This document shows positions 43,701 through 54,852 of a stretch of 64,000 nt of DNA, piece after piece. The notes beneath the pieces are model-generated. The model searched no databases and was not told where the DNA came from. It saw nothing but the letters and a program-made list of their open reading frames with translations. Positions within the stretch are counted from its first letter, which is position 1. The number at the start of each line of letters is the position of its first letter. The stretch covers positions 2,459,538 through 2,523,537 of the forward strand of contig LSYV01000008.1 in NCBI GenBank assembly GCA_001584585.1, read 5' to 3'. A program made the position numbers and the translations under genes. The DNA is from Gonium pectorale (lineage: Eukaryota > Chlorophyta > Chlorophyceae > Chlamydomonadales > Volvocaceae).

Positions 43701-44398
43701 CGGGCGACCGCTACGTCGGGGACCGCTACAGCGGACGGGACGAGGAGCGCCGTCGGGACGGCGGCGGCGAAGGTGGCCCGGGCCGCCGTGGGGACTACGA
43801 CGATGCCGATCGACCGCAGCGCCGCGTAGCGCAGCGCGAGCCTGGCCGCGACGGCTTGGCNNNNNNNNNNNNNNNNNNNNACCGCAGCGCCGCCGTAGCG
43901 CAGCGCGAGACCTCGGCCGGCCGACGGGCCGTTGGCTTACCCCGGGGTCCGGAAGGGGACGAGGGGCGGAAGGACCCGGCCAATTCGCCCAAGCGCAAGC
44001 CAGTAGAGTTCGCCCTAGCCCGTCCGCGCGGCGAGGGGGGTGCTGCTGAGACCGAGGGTGGCCGGGCGCCGGTGCGCTCGGGTCTGGCCGCTCGACTGTT
44101 CAACCAGACGCTGGGCCAGGCGCTGCAGGAGAGCCGCCGCGGTGGCGGAGGGCGGGACGATGGTGGGCGGGACGGCTGGGGCGATGGCGGAGGGCGCGGG
44201 GCGGAGCGGGAGGGGGTGCGCGGGGTGGGACGCGGGCGTGAGGGCGGCGCTGAGCGCGGGCGAGACAAGGGCGAGGAGCAGCGCGGCGGCGGCGAGGACC
44301 GGCGGCGGGGCCGGGAGGAGGAGTGGGCAGGCGGGGGCCGGCGCAGCGCGCGCGACAATGAGGAGGACGAGCGGCCGCGGCGGCGCCTTCGGGACTGA
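37779..44398 (+). CDS. RBBP6: RBBP6/Mpe1-like DWNN and zinc-knuckle protein with RS tail, no RING
   Basis: Relative of RBBP6/Mpe1/PQT3, which act in mRNA 3'-end processing and as ubiquitin ligases. Exons 37779-39484, 39754-40345, 40669-40886, 42758-43297 and 43471-44398 (with a 20-N gap); phases match, about 1,327 residues. The N-terminal DWNN ubiquitin-like domain (1-76; FDGHYITVGELKRLI, KNSAVIVKRV) is followed by an RG-rich stretch (about 167-190), a CCHC knuckle CMRCGQLGHFVNEC (193-206) and the family-typical RLKVPSGIP..KI segment. Next come a poly-Gln region (38750-38880), an Arg/Ser domain and Arg-Glu/Arg-Asp repeats (exon 2), a Lys-rich KHKKHKKEKHKD block (exon 4) and an RG/RS-rich C-terminus. 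The RING finger that follows the knuckle in RBBP6, Mpe1 and plant PQT3 is not found in any exon. Localisation is probably nuclear speckles. Confidence 0.85.
42209..42260 (+). repeat. 29-bp period tandem duplication
   Basis: The 23-bp TTTGAGGTTGGGTGCGCTACGTG occurs at 42209-42231 and again at 42238-42260, inside the 1.87-kb third intron of the DWNN gene. Confidence 0.8.
43861..43880. other. 20-N assembly gap
   Basis: Gap in the last exon of the DWNN gene. Left flank ACCGCAGCGCCGCGTAGCGC and right flank ACCGCAGCGCCGCCGTAGCG are nearly the same, so this is either an unmerged contig overlap with a sequencing difference or a collapsed repeat. Length and frame across the gap are uncertain. Confidence 0.95.
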
Positions 44399-45808
44399 CG
44401 GATGAGATTGGGAGACTTTCCGCATACCGAATGTGTGACCAGCTTGTTGTTCGGTGCTCAGAACTAGATCGTTTCGGCTGGGGCGGTAGGCCATGCGCTC
44501 GGTAGGTTAGGCCAGCTACGGTAGCGCGCATGTTAGTAAGGAGTTGTTAGCGACCGCCTGCGCAGGCGATGGGACGCGGTGGGACGCGGACATGGACTGT
44601 GCCTTCCACACAAGCGAATGGGAGACACGTTCGCGGTCTCCATATGCATTCGGGGCAGCAGGCAGCCCGTGTTGCCATGGACCGCAGCTGTGCCGCGATG
44701 CACTGGCTGCGACTGGCGGCGCGTCCCGCCGGGCCCCTCGACCATGTACTCATGCGGCGCTCCGGGCATCCACCAGCGTGGAGACGCCCCGTGCAAGGTT
44801 GTACCTCGAGTGCCCCCAGCACCATGTAGCCGTACGGGTTTTGCTCTTACTTGTACGGCGTGTTTAATGTCTTGTCTTTCATGCATCATGACAGCGTACT
44901 TAATCTAGGTCGCTGGTGCCTAATGAGCAGAGGGCAGTCCGTACTTCTGGAGGCGCCGCATCGTCACGCGGTGGCGACGGCCGTCGTAATGCGTCGTTAC
45001 TGTACAGAAGGGTAGCACGGCATGCGCTCCGGCGTACGCTCGGCTCCAGCAGACAGACTTGCAGGCTAGGAGCTTCAGAATACGTTGACCTGTAGACATG
45101 CATGCTTGATGTGGAGGGTGCCGGCCTGCGCTCCTCAATGCATGTGGGGGAACGTGCCCCAGCGTTAGGGACGAGGGTTGTACTAGGTAGCGTCAGGTGC
45201 TGTAGGCATGTGGAAGACGACAGCTCCGCCCCGCTGCGGGTCGTTTCAGTCCTCCTGGTGTGGACGCTACTATTGGACCGGACCGGGCCAGGACGGTCGC
45301 CCCATTTGGGATGTGCTATGGTGCATCTACTTTCGGGGCGCGGGCGACCTCACATGGCTGGTGGCGAGTTTGCAGCCCGCCCGCCCGCCCGCCGGATGGC
45401 GAGGTTAGGGGCAGGTTGCGCGCGGTGTAAATACTCCCTTGAAGTGTATCCAACATTCCACCTGGGGCTCCGAGGCACATTCCTAGTAGTACTGGGATTT
45501 ACAGAGGAAGCACACGACCAAATGGCAGGGATCCCATCCGCGACACCTACCGTCCAGAGACCCGCCATAGTGCAGCGTTCATCGCTTCAGCCTCGTGTGC
45601 AGCATGTGGCACCATCAACAGCACTTGCCATGCCCCTCGGCACCTAAGCACTCCTGCGAGAGGCGCCGCTGCAACCGCAACCACAAAACCAACCGGCCCA
45701 ACCGCAACCGGTCCCGGTATTAAGAGGCTGCACTAGCCGACGATTCCGACCACAATTCCAATGTCAGCCCGGCGCTCTGTAATGGACCTTGTCCTTGGGT
45801 AAATGCGC
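44399..45808. other. convergent 3' region between the DWNN gene and SDR gene
   Basis: Facing 3' ends. A plus-strand frame of about 180 codons at 45102-45647 has no recognisable motif and no splice context, so it is not called. A TGTAA at 45426-45430 could serve the DWNN gene, but it would imply a 1-kb 3' UTR. Confidence 0.4.
45499..45503 (-). terminator. TGTAA polyadenylation motif, SDR gene
   Basis: TTACA on the plus strand, TGTAA in the SDR direction, about 305 nt past its stop. Confidence 0.45.
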
Positions 45809-48800
45809 TCACGAGTTGACGGGCATGCCGCCATTGGGGTGCAGCACCTGCACAGGGGTTCCACGGCACCGATCGCAAACGCCGAAGTAAGGCAGCGAGC
45901 ACCCCCCAACGCTCCGCTCTGCAGCCAGCTGTATACCACCAAAGCACCAACGCAGTGTACCCACACACGGGGCCGCCTGCACGCAGCACGATACGCCCTC
46001 CGGCGAGGAGCCCCCACTAGCCAGTATGCTGTCCTCCGTCGACGCACCTGGCCGCTAAAGTAGCTGCCGTCGTCGCTGGCCAGGAAGACGTAGCAGGGGC
46101 CGACCTGCGGGGAAGGCAGGCAGGCGAGCGAGCGTAGCAGGGAATGCTCATGAAAGCCCAGCGCATGCGCGTGCTTTAGGGAACGCAACGCGAACGGCCC
46201 GTGTTATGTTATGTTATGTTACATCCGCCTAAAGGCGTGTGCATGTTCGTGCAGGGCGAGTCAGGCGTGTGCAGCCAGGCAACACAAGGCACGGCAAGCA
46301 CTTAAGTACCGCCGCCGCTGCACGACGCATCGCCCTAACGGCCCCCGCCGCAGGGCGCACAGCACGCGCGCCCAACAAACGCCACTGCAAGGGCCATTGA
46401 GGCCCGGCCGATCACCGTAGAAACTGCTAGCCGCCAGCCAGCCAGCTCACCTCGGACGGCTGACCCGCCCGCTGCATGGGCACCTGCGGGGCAGAGCAAG
46501 GCGCGCTGTCACCCGACCCGGCCCTGCATCGCACCCCTTGCGTCTTCGGGCTGCGGGCGCGCATCGCCGGAGCGATGTGCATGCAACTTACACAGAGGGG
46601 CACCAGCTGCGCTTGGCCCAACAATGCCTGCCGCACCTCACACCAGGCTCGATGGGCGGACGGAGTCCTGTGTCCCCCGCCCGCGCCGCCCCACCGCGCA
46701 CCTGCTTCTGCCACGTGAGCATGGCGGTGCGTGGGAAGGTTGCGGGGATGAGCGGAGTCCAGATTGGGCCGGGGGCCACCGCGTTGACGCGGATGCCTGG
46801 GATCGGGGTGGGTGTGGGGGTGTGGGTGGGGTTAAGGCGAGGGTGGGGTTGAGGCGAGGGTGAGGAGGCGGACGGACTGCGGGCGTGGCGGGGTTGTGGA
46901 GACCACGCGGTGCAGCCGCACGTGCATGCGCCGACGAAGGTGCGGAAGTGGCAGTCAGGACGGGCGCCGCTCTTGCCCACCCGTTGTGACGGGCCGGCGC
47001 GTCGGCTGTTCCCGCGCTGGCCGAAAGGGCCGACGTTGACCCACATCCTCCCCAGCCCTGGTTGCCCAACCAACCGAACCGCTCAATGTCAGTCCCTTAC
47101 AATCGGTACAAAGGTGTGCAGATCTCCATCCTGGAAAGTAAGCACGTGGGCAAGAGACTACCCTCCCACCCACCCTTGCTGGCCAGCTGCTGGGAGAGTC
47201 CGCGCGTGAAGGCGGTGATGGCCCCCTTGGTGGCGCTGTAGTCCAGCAGGTGCGCCTCGCCCATGTAGGAGGTGATGGAGGTGGTGTTGATGACGGAGCC
47301 GCTGCCCTGGGGCAGGTGCTTCACGGCGGCCTGCGGGGTGGGGTGCGGTGCGGTGCTGGGCACGGGGGAGGTGGAAGTGGTATGTGGACGCATCCGTACG
47401 CACCACATATGGCATGTCCAGTGTCTCTGCTGCCCCTAAGCCCCTTCACACGCCCTGCGCCCACCAGAGTCCACGCGACGATGACCCAAGTTACCATCTG
47501 TGCCATGTCGAAAACTCCAGAAGCCTACAGGCGTGGCTCCACCGTTGGAACCCGGCTATGCAACCCACAAGCCCTGCAAGCCCCTGAATGGAAGGCCCCC
47601 TCGTTCTCCCGCTGGCCGCTGCTCACCATGGCCATGTAGAACATGCCCAGGATGTTGGTCTCGAACGTCGCCTCGATGTCAGCGTCGGTGATCTCGGTGA
47701 TCGAGTTGCGGTAGTTCTGGACTGCGGCGTTGTTGACCTGCGGTTGGCGGGCGGTTGACCGTTCGCGCGGTGAGTTAGCAGGGGGTACCTCCGCGTCCCG
47801 GGCGGGGCACGTCGGCAGTTTGATGCCACTATTTCTCTGCAACGTTGATCGGCTACAGTCCCAAATGGATGCAGCAAGGATGCGGATGGCTTTTTCACAC
47901 ATCCTTCACCACCGTCAGTCAACTCCAAAACCCTACCAACCTGCATTCACGTTACCCGCAAGCGCACGTCTCCGTTTCCGTACCAGGATGTCCAATTTGC
48001 CCAGCTCCCGGACGCAGCGTTCGACTGCCTCGCAGCACGCCTGCGAGGTCCAGGTCGGGGCAATGGTGAAACGTGGACTAACGGGTCCCAAGATGCTCGA
48101 GCGGGTTCAACAGTCGGCTCGCCTCGCAGCGTGTGGCTGACCGCTCGGGTCGTTGCGGGCCGACGAGCCATCCTGGCCACGGACTGTACGATGTGCGCGC
48201 GGTCAGCCACGGCCCCAAGCGAGGGCTGGGTCTAAGGTGTAAGGACGTTATGGGCGCAGGAGCACCTTGTATGGGGGAGTGAGCAGCGCTGCAGTGGTTT
48301 CACAGACTTGCAGCTTATGCGCCGGTTACAGGCCGGCGCCTTTGGTTGCGCGGCCCCTCAGACACCTTGCAGATCCGCAGCGGTGAGCCGGTCGTGCGTC
48401 CATCATGGGCGACCAGCGCCCCAGGCCAGAGTTGGCCCGACGAGGACCACAACATGCTCTTCCCACGCCACCATCGCACCTGGTGGTCTCGCACGTTGGA
48501 CGCCATGGCGATGCAGCGGCGGCCCTCCTTCTCCACGAGCTTCTTGGTCTCAGCCGCGTCCTCGTGCTCGTCCAGGTACGTGAAGAAGACGTCGGCACCT
48601 ATAGGACGGGACGGCAGGACGGGAGGTAGGGCAGGGTGTCCGGGGATACGTGCAGGTGCGAGTCCTTTTGGACGGCCATGCCAACTCAACCGTTCTCCGT
48701 CCTACCGGTACCATGCATTGCCAAACCCGGTTTGCTAAGCCTTCACTTGTGAAGGCATTTCCGGGGCTTGGCAACGTGACGGGGATGAAGACGGCATATG

Positions 48801-50240
48801 TGACAGTTCGGTATTTCGGATCCGGCGCTGTGCCGCCGATGCAACCCGACCCCACCCGCGTGCCCGGCGATCCTCTCCGACCCACTCCCGATGCAAACAT
48901 GACCTCACCCTCACGCGCAAAGTGCACCGCCACGGAGCGGCCGATGCCGCTGTCGCCCCCCGTGATGAGCGCCACCCGCCCCGCCAGCTTGTCGGCCCCG
49001 ATGTACGAGTCGCGGATGATCTCCGGCTTGGTCCACATCTCCGCTTCCACGCCCGGCTGCCGGGACTGCGGGTTGAGCGAGGCTCCGTGTGGGGGAGGGA
49101 GGGGAGGGCAGGGTCGGTAGCAAGGGAAAACGCGTAGCAGTCCTGACAAGGCTGTACGCCGCAGCAGGCAGGGGCGCAGCGCAGTTGTCACACGCGCGTT
49201 CGCGGGACGCGACCCGACCTTGCCAAGTAGCGTCCCAGCAGGGCCCCGCGCCAGTGGCTCCCTCCAGCGCCCCTGGCGCCCCACGCAGGCGTGTGGCCGG
49301 CCCTTCATACACACACCGCACCTGGCCCTCGGGCATGATTGGGATGTTGCCCTTGACGGCCTGCGTGGGGGGAAGCCGGGGGTGAAGCGGTAAAGGGCGG
49401 ATGCACGGGCGACAGCGCCGCTCAGATGGCGCGCGCCTCTCCTATCATGTCTGTCGCTGCAGTGAAGACCCACCCAGCGGCCAGGCTGTCAACGCGGGTG
49501 TCCGGTCAGACCCAGTGTTACCATACGCAACTCCTAGTCACGGGGCATAAGCGCGCACCTGGACTTTGTGCTCCAGGCTCTCCTTGACGTCAGCCACCAT
49601 GTTGCCCGCCTGCTGCTGCACGCTCTCCACCGACTCGCGGACCTGCGGGCAGAGGCCAAGGAGGAGAAGGCAGCAGGCAGCCAGGCAGGACTCAATCGGC
49701 TTCATCGGGCGGCGGAACACGATGAAAGCGCCTCATGTACAGGTTTGGTGTTGGCGAAGGCTTGGGGCTGGCGGTTTGGCTGTTCGGGGGTTGGTGGCGC
49801 ACCAGCTGCTTCATCAGAGTTGGTGCATTCGCCACGATACCGTCGCACGCCTGCGTTGTGAAGCGTGGTGGGTAAGCGGACGTTGCGGTGCTGCACGGAC
49901 AGCAAGGTTGACAACGGCTGACGAAAAAGCAGGCGGGGCGGGGATGGCTATGGGTTGCGGGGTCCAGGCGCGTGCCGAGCGGCGCAGGGACCCAGGGGTC
50001 GGCGGCCGCTCGGCGGCAGGCAGCTGAATCCGACGCAGTAACGAGTCCTGTCCATACAACCCAACAAGGAGTCTGGGGGCACGCGATTACGTAAGCGTCT
50101 GAGCGCAAGGGCAGAACTTTCCCCGGCTAGCCATCGCCGGCAGAATGGTTCCATAAAAATGCACAGCCTCCACTGACCCGCCAGACCACGAATCACCAGA
50201 AACTGCGCACTTCACTCACAATGCGTCGCACCTGCTCCAT
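45809..50240 (-). CDS. short-chain dehydrogenase/reductase, bacterial YghA-like
   Basis: NAD(P)-dependent oxidoreductase of the classical SDR fold; substrate unknown. Twelve exons: 50240-50232, 49642-49559, 49360-49322, 49065-48909, 48598-48480, 48040-47984, 47737-47627, 47330-47174, 46796-46702, 46483-46451, 46104-46048, 45847-45809. All phases match, giving 318 residues. Motifs: TGGDSGIG cofactor loop (79-86), VNNAA (156-160), catalytic Ser210, Tyr223 and Lys227 (YSATK), and IRVNAVAPGPIWTPLIP. The pattern around the cofactor loop and WTPLIP resembles bacterial YghA and general-stress SDRs. The first about 44 residues form an extra amphipathic helix (VRESVESVQQQAGNMVADVK). Exon 1 (Met-Glu-Gln, 9 coding nt) is inferred; the alternative is the ATG at about 49705 in the intron, which would read as a signal-peptide-like leader. 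No TM or presequence is seen otherwise. Confidence 0.9.
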
Positions 50241-50885
50241 GGCGTTTACTTATTAAGTGCTCAAGGGCTTGACTCGGTCTCCTGAACTCTAGTGCTAATC
50301 CAAGATCGGGTCTGCCTGCGTGTTGTCACCAACGCTCAAGGCAGAAAACGCGGACAGTGGGGAGCTAGAATTTTGTACGTGTTCGCGAGGCACGCCACCT
50401 TCTTACGTCACAGCATGACCTCAATCTGCCCAGCAGCGCTAAGAGTCACCTTATCGCGCTATTTCTATGTTACCTGCGGACGAGAAAGAGCAGGGCCCCG
50501 CGCGAACAGAATGGACCCGCGGGTCGCCGACACCAACCACCCGGATTGCCGTGACCGGAGATGCACGGCGGCAAGCAACGTCATGGCAATGACATGCTGA
50601 GTTGCTGTACCGCTTCATTTAGCTTGGTATCTTACATCTGCGCGTCAGCAGCTCCCAAATTATGGCTGGCACAACCTGGATATAAGGCCTAATGAGATAC
50701 ACAAGAGTAAGCAGGTTCTTAGAAGCGCCAGCACAATGCGGCACGATACTCTTGTGATAATTGAGATCCACATGCGGGAGGGCGGGAAACCGGGTACAGC
50801 TGAGGGGCAAGAAATCCTTGACTTGGTTGGCCTCTCTCTAGTCACAATTGTTATGTGGTTCATACCAAGACTTAATTGGCAGAAG
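50241..50885. promoter_or_regulatory. divergent upstream region of SDR and ankyrin genes
   Basis: About 650 bp between two divergent starts. An open frame from 50736 runs into the ankyrin gene, but its first 50 codons use many A/T-ending codons unlike the rest, so it is treated as 5' leader. A CAG precedes the AAGATG at 50883-50888. Confidence 0.4.
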
Positions 50886-53800
50886 ATGTTTGAAGGATTC
50901 CGGGGCGCCAAGCGCCCCACCTCTGACCGCGACCAAAGCGATCGGGCGACGAAGCGCCAGCGCCCGGACGAGCTGCATCCTGCCTCCAACGTTTTGGTCC
51001 ATACTCCACAAGGCTCTTTCTCGGGCGCTCCGGGCCCGTCGCGGTCCGCGGACGCTTCCGATCACCGCGGGCTCGCGAGCTCCGGCTCGACTCAGCCTGC
51101 TGCCACCAACCGCGCAGAGCGCACAGACCTCGGTAAAGAATGTGCTTGTCTCCCTGAAGGGGCTCTGCAAGGCGCGTATCTGGGGCTCGGCTCCCCCGTA
51201 CAGCCGGACGGAGGACCGTTCGTGTCGCTGTCCCCGCCGGCCGGGCCGCCGCAGTCGCACCCGACCGTCCCTGGCGGCGATGCACCATGCGTCCTGCCGC
51301 GGCATGCGGCCAAGAAGCGCAGGACCGAGACCGCCAACGACGCGGCGTGTTGCGGCCAGCCTAACCCCACCCCCACCTCAAGCCCCCTCTCCGCCGCCAC
51401 CGCCGACGCCACATCGCGGAGCCTGCTCCTGGACCTCCCGGCGCCGCTGCTTGCGCGAGTGCTGCTGTCTGCTGGCCGTCTCGGCGGCGGCGCCGCCGTC
51501 AGCTGCCGTGCCCTGGCGGCCGCCTGGCGCGCCGGCGCGTCGGATCCCGCCTTCGCCGCCGCCTACCTCCTGGAGACCTTTGGACCCGACCTGGCGGCGG
51601 CGTGCGTGTACGACTTTCCCGAGCTCACGACCCTGCTCCGACCCGCGGGTCGCGCAGCGCTAGCGGCGGAGGGCAGCAGCGCCGCCGCCGCAGCCATCAA
51701 CACGGCCGCCGCTGTTCCGGGTGATGCCGGTGCCGGTGAGGCCGGCGAGGAGGTGGACGCGGACGACGCCGCAGCGGCGGGGGTCCTCCGCTGCATGCAT
51801 GCCACCAGTGTGGACGGCGTGGGTCCGTGCGGCGAGCTGCTGCAGAACGCGGCGTGCCGGGGGCACGTGAGGGTGGTGCTGTTGGCGCTGCGCCTTGCTG
51901 CCGAGGCGCGCGCTCGGATCCGCGCCCGCTCGGTCGCCGGTGGCATCGCTGCTACCGCCCGCGTCAGCGACTCCGGCCCCGGCCATGATGATGATGATGA
52001 TGACGACGATAATGATGGTGAGGACGACGACGACGACGATGATGATGATGACGACGATGATGGTGATGAGTACCTGTACGGACGTCCGCTGATGCCGTTC
52101 GATGGAGGTGACGCAACCGACAGTAGCGGCAGCACCGGCGCCACCTGCGGCGGCGACGTCGACGTCGGGGACTGCGATGCCGTAAGCTTTGCGCTGGAGG
52201 CGGCGGCGCGTAACGGCCATACGGGCGCCGTGCTGGCGCTACTGCGGGAGGGGCCACCAGCGGGGCCGGGCGGCTTGACGGCGGCGCTGGTGGCGGCGGC
52301 GGAGGGGGGCCACCTGGCGTCACTGCTTACACTGCTGGTCTGGGAGTCGGCTCTGGGAGTCGGCGCAGGTGGAGCCGGCAGCGGTTGCGACGGCCCCGAC
52401 GCCCACGCAGCGGCGGCGGCGCTTCTGGCGGCGTGTCGGGCAGGCAACAGCGCCTGCGCCGCGGCGCTGCTGCGCGCCGGCGCCACCAACCCGCAGGAGG
52501 CGCTGCGGTGCGCCGCGGCGGCGGGCCAGCGAGGCTGCGTGGCGCTGCTGTTGGGCCCCAGCCTGCGGCCTTCCACAACTGCCGCCGCCACCAGCGCCGC
52601 CGCCGGCGACAGCCACCGCAACGCCTCAACCGGCGAAGCCAGCGGTGCCGGCACCACACACAGCACACGCCGCGACCAGCAGCAACCAGCGGCGGCGGTG
52701 GCGGTGGCAACGGCAGATGGCCGCTCACTGCTGGCTGCAGTGCTGGCCGGACACACGGCGGTCGCCTCGCATCTGCTGAGCGCGGGAGCGGATGCCAAGA
52801 GCCCCGAGGCCGCCAAGGCTCTGCTGTTCGCCGCAGGGGGCTCGGGCGCCGCCGCCGTCGCGGCGGCCGCAGCGGCTGCGGCGCCAGCGGTGGGCGGTGT
52901 CGGCAACGGCGACAGCCGGAGTCGGTCCGTTAACCTAGAAGCCCTGCGGCTGCTGCTGGCGCACGGGACTCCGCCAGCGGATGATGCCCTCGTGGCGGCG
53001 GCTGCCGCCGCTGCCGCGGGCGTCCCGTCCGGCGACGAAGCTGTGACGCTGCTCCTGGGGGCGGGCGCCACCGCCGCTGCAGGCGACGGCGCGGCGCTGC
53101 TGGCGGCGTGCGGCGGCCCTCGCGGCGGACTGGCTGCGGCGGCGCTCCTGGCCGCTGGCGCCGACCCCAACGCTCGTCGCGGCCTGCCCCTGATCCGCGC
53201 GTGCGTCGGCGGCCACGCAAGCGCCGTCGCGGCCCTGCTGGCGGCGGGTGCGGACCCCGACGCGCGGCGCGGGCAGCCCCTAATGGCGGCGGCACGCGCC
53301 TGCGACGCCCCGCTCACGCGGCAGCTCCTAGACGCCGGGGCGGACCCACGCGGCTTCGAGCAGCGGGAACGGAAGCCCGGCGGCCCGCCGATGCTGACGC
53401 CAAGCGGTTACCTGACCGACGCGGGCGCTGGCAGCGGCGCCGCCGGCGCTGTGCTAGCGGAAGATGGACACGAGGACTCGGACAGGATTGAGCTCGTCTG
53501 CGCCCTCCTCGAGCACAAAAAGTGCGACCCCGGCCCGCTGCTTCTTGATTGTGGGCCGCTGACGGCGGCCTGCGCCGCGACGGGCGGCGACGGCGGCGGC
53601 CCGGGGCCTGCCGCTGTCGTGCGGTTGCTGCTCCGCGCCGGTGCCGACCCCAACCAGGCAGACGGACTGCCGCTGCGCCTCGCCGCCGCTGGTGGCTCTG
53701 CCAGCGCAGTTCGGGCGCTGCTAGACGCCGGGGCGGATCTTAGGTCATATGGCGGCGGAGCACTAATCGCCGCCAGCCGCCGGGGTCATACAGAGGTGGT

Positions 53801-54104
53801 GAAGGAGCTGCTGGCGGTGGCGGCTGAGCGGCGGGTGCTGGAGGAGGCGACGGCGGCCGCGGCCGCGGGCCCCAGCCGGGGAGGAGGTGTTGGCGGCGGC
53901 ATGGAAATGGGCGTTGCTGGCGGCGGGGCGGCCCTGGAGCTGGCGGCCCGGAACGGATATGTGGACGTGATGGCGGCGTTGCTGGAGGCGGGCATCCCGC
54001 CAAGTGCCAACGGAGGCGCGGCGTTGCGGGCTGCACAGGCATCTGGGAACGCGGAGGTGCTGGAGCTGTTGACGCGGGAGCGGGCGGGCGGAGCGGGGCG
54101 GTAG
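50886..54104 (+). CDS. F-box and ankyrin-repeat protein
   Basis: Single long exon of 1,072 residues from the ATG at 50886; an in-frame ATG at 50736 would add 50 residues. The N-terminus has basic clusters (ATKRQRP, AAKKRRTE) that may act as nuclear localisation signals. An F-box-like segment (about 179-216; LLLDLPAPLLARVLL...SCRALAAAWR) precedes about 12 ankyrin-type repeats, for example ARNGHTGAVLALLREG, LLAAGADPNARRG, LLAAGADPDARRG and LLRAGADPNQADG. An Asp-rich tract at 51987-52070 lies between early repeats. F-box plus ankyrin suggests a substrate receptor of an SCF ubiquitin ligase, whose RING subunit would be of the RBX1 type. Such proteins are abundant in volvocine algae, and two further ankyrin/BTB genes follow. 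Confidence 0.85.
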   Translation: MFEGFRGAKRPTSDRDQSDRATKRQRPDELHPASNVLVHTPQGSFSGAPGPSRSADASDHRGLASSGSTQPAATNRAERTDLGKECACLPEGALQGAYLGLGSPVQPDGGPFVSLSPPAGPPQSHPTVPGGDAPCVLPRHAAKKRRTETANDAACCGQPNPTPTSSPLSAATADATSRSLLLDLPAPLLARVLLSAGRLGGGAAVSCRALAAAWRAGASDPAFAAAYLLETFGPDLAAACVYDFPELTTLLRPAGRAALAAEGSSAAAAAINTAAAVPGDAGAGEAGEEVDADDAAAAGVLRCMHATSVDGVGPCGELLQNAACRGHVRVVLLALRLAAEARARIRARSVAGGIAATARVSDSGPGHDDDDDDDDNDGEDDDDDDDDDDDDDGDEYLYGRPLMPFDGGDATDSSGSTGATCGGDVDVGDCDAVSFALEAAARNGHTGAVLALLREGPPAGPGGLTAALVAAAEGGHLASLLTLLVWESALGVGAGGAGSGCDGPDAHAAAAALLAACRAGNSACAAALLRAGATNPQEALRCAAAAGQRGCVALLLGPSLRPSTTAAATSAAAGDSHRNASTGEASGAGTTHSTRRDQQQPAAAVAVATADGRSLLAAVLAGHTAVASHLLSAGADAKSPEAAKALLFAAGGSGAAAVAAAAAAAAPAVGGVGNGDSRSRSVNLEALRLLLAHGTPPADDALVAAAAAAAAGVPSGDEAVTLLLGAGATAAAGDGAALLAACGGPRGGLAAAALLAAGADPNARRGLPLIRACVGGHASAVAALLAAGADPDARRGQPLMAAARACDAPLTRQLLDAGADPRGFEQRERKPGGPPMLTPSGYLTDAGAGSGAAGAVLAEDGHEDSDRIELVCALLEHKKCDPGPLLLDCGPLTAACAATGGDGGGPGPAAVVRLLLRAGADPNQADGLPLRLAAAGGSASAVRALLDAGADLRSYGGGALIAASRRGHTEVVKELLAVAAERRVLEEATAAAAAGPSRGGGVGGGMEMGVAGGGAALELAARNGYVDVMAALLEAGIPPSANGGAALRAAQASGNAEVLELLTRERAGGAGR
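51987..52070 (+). repeat. GAY-rich triplet tract encoding poly-Asp
   Basis: Imperfect run of GAT/GAC codons with a few AAT, GGT and GAG interruptions, coding for an Asp-rich loop in the ankyrin protein. Confidence 0.85.
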
Positions 54105-54852
54105 TGGGAGTTCAGTCGGCTGGCGTGAGGCCTTGACATTGCGGTGCAAGGTGGTGTCATGTCGGCGGTGTACAATTATGGACAATCTTGCCATCGTACC
54201 TGGACCACGTCTGTTTCGTGTGTTTGGGCACTGCACTTAACAAGACGAAATATTAGCGTTGGCAGTGACGACTCGCTTGCTGCTAAGAAAGACGGCACTT
54301 TTGTGCTGGGTATAGTGACGTGTAGCGACTACCGGTTCAACTTTGACACGGGGCGAAGTTTTTCGGGGCGGCGTTGCCAATGTACGTAGTATAGATGATT
54401 GGTGATGGTGCTGTGGCTCTGTGGCGCTGTCAACAGCCCCCTTTGATGTTTGATTGTCCATGTCTGGTTCCAATTTAAAGCGGAGGTGCAGTACGGATCC
54501 GACTGTCGTTGCAGTCACGGCCTCACGGCTGTCCCGCATCGCGGAACATACTAGGTGAAATCAACTTTGAGTTGAACACTCTGTCTAGTTTGCCGAGCGA
54601 CGACAAGCGCGGGAACAACATCTGTCCCTGGTCGCTCTTGCCGACTGACCATACCCTGCGCATTGGAAGCAGACTCACAAACAACGAAGTTACTTGCACG
54701 CTGCGCGTGCTTAACAAGGCGACTGACGGTTTTCCGGGATGCCAAGTATAAGGTACGCCATTACAGAGCAATATGCGTAAACTGTCGTATGACAAGCGCA
54801 TCTATCTGATGTGCGTGACCGCCTCCAACGGCAGCTACGACAACTTGCCAAT
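54105..54852. other. spacer between ankyrin genes
   Basis: Low-GC compared with its neighbours. No conserved frame, repeat or polyadenylation TGTAA was found. It presumably holds the 3' UTR of the first ankyrin gene and the promoter of the second. Confidence 0.4.

Noticed and set aside
45102..45647. 181-codon plus-strand open frame
   Set aside because: No motif, no splice context and located between two convergent 3' ends.
49559..49705. Signal-peptide-like SDR start (MKPIESCLAACCLLLL)
   Set aside because: The hydrophobic run is the translated pyrimidine tract before a good GCAG acceptor; the spliced Met-Glu-Gln start is preferred, though not proved.
50736..50885. First 50 codons of the longest ankyrin ORF
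   Set aside because: A/T-ending codons unlike the rest of the gene; treated as leader sequence, with the ATG at 50886 preferred.
51563..53317. 584-codon minus-strand open frame opposite the F-box/ankyrin gene
   Set aside because: Mirror of a GC-rich coding exon: Ser/Ala/Pro composition with no repeat logic, while the plus strand encodes clear ankyrin repeats.
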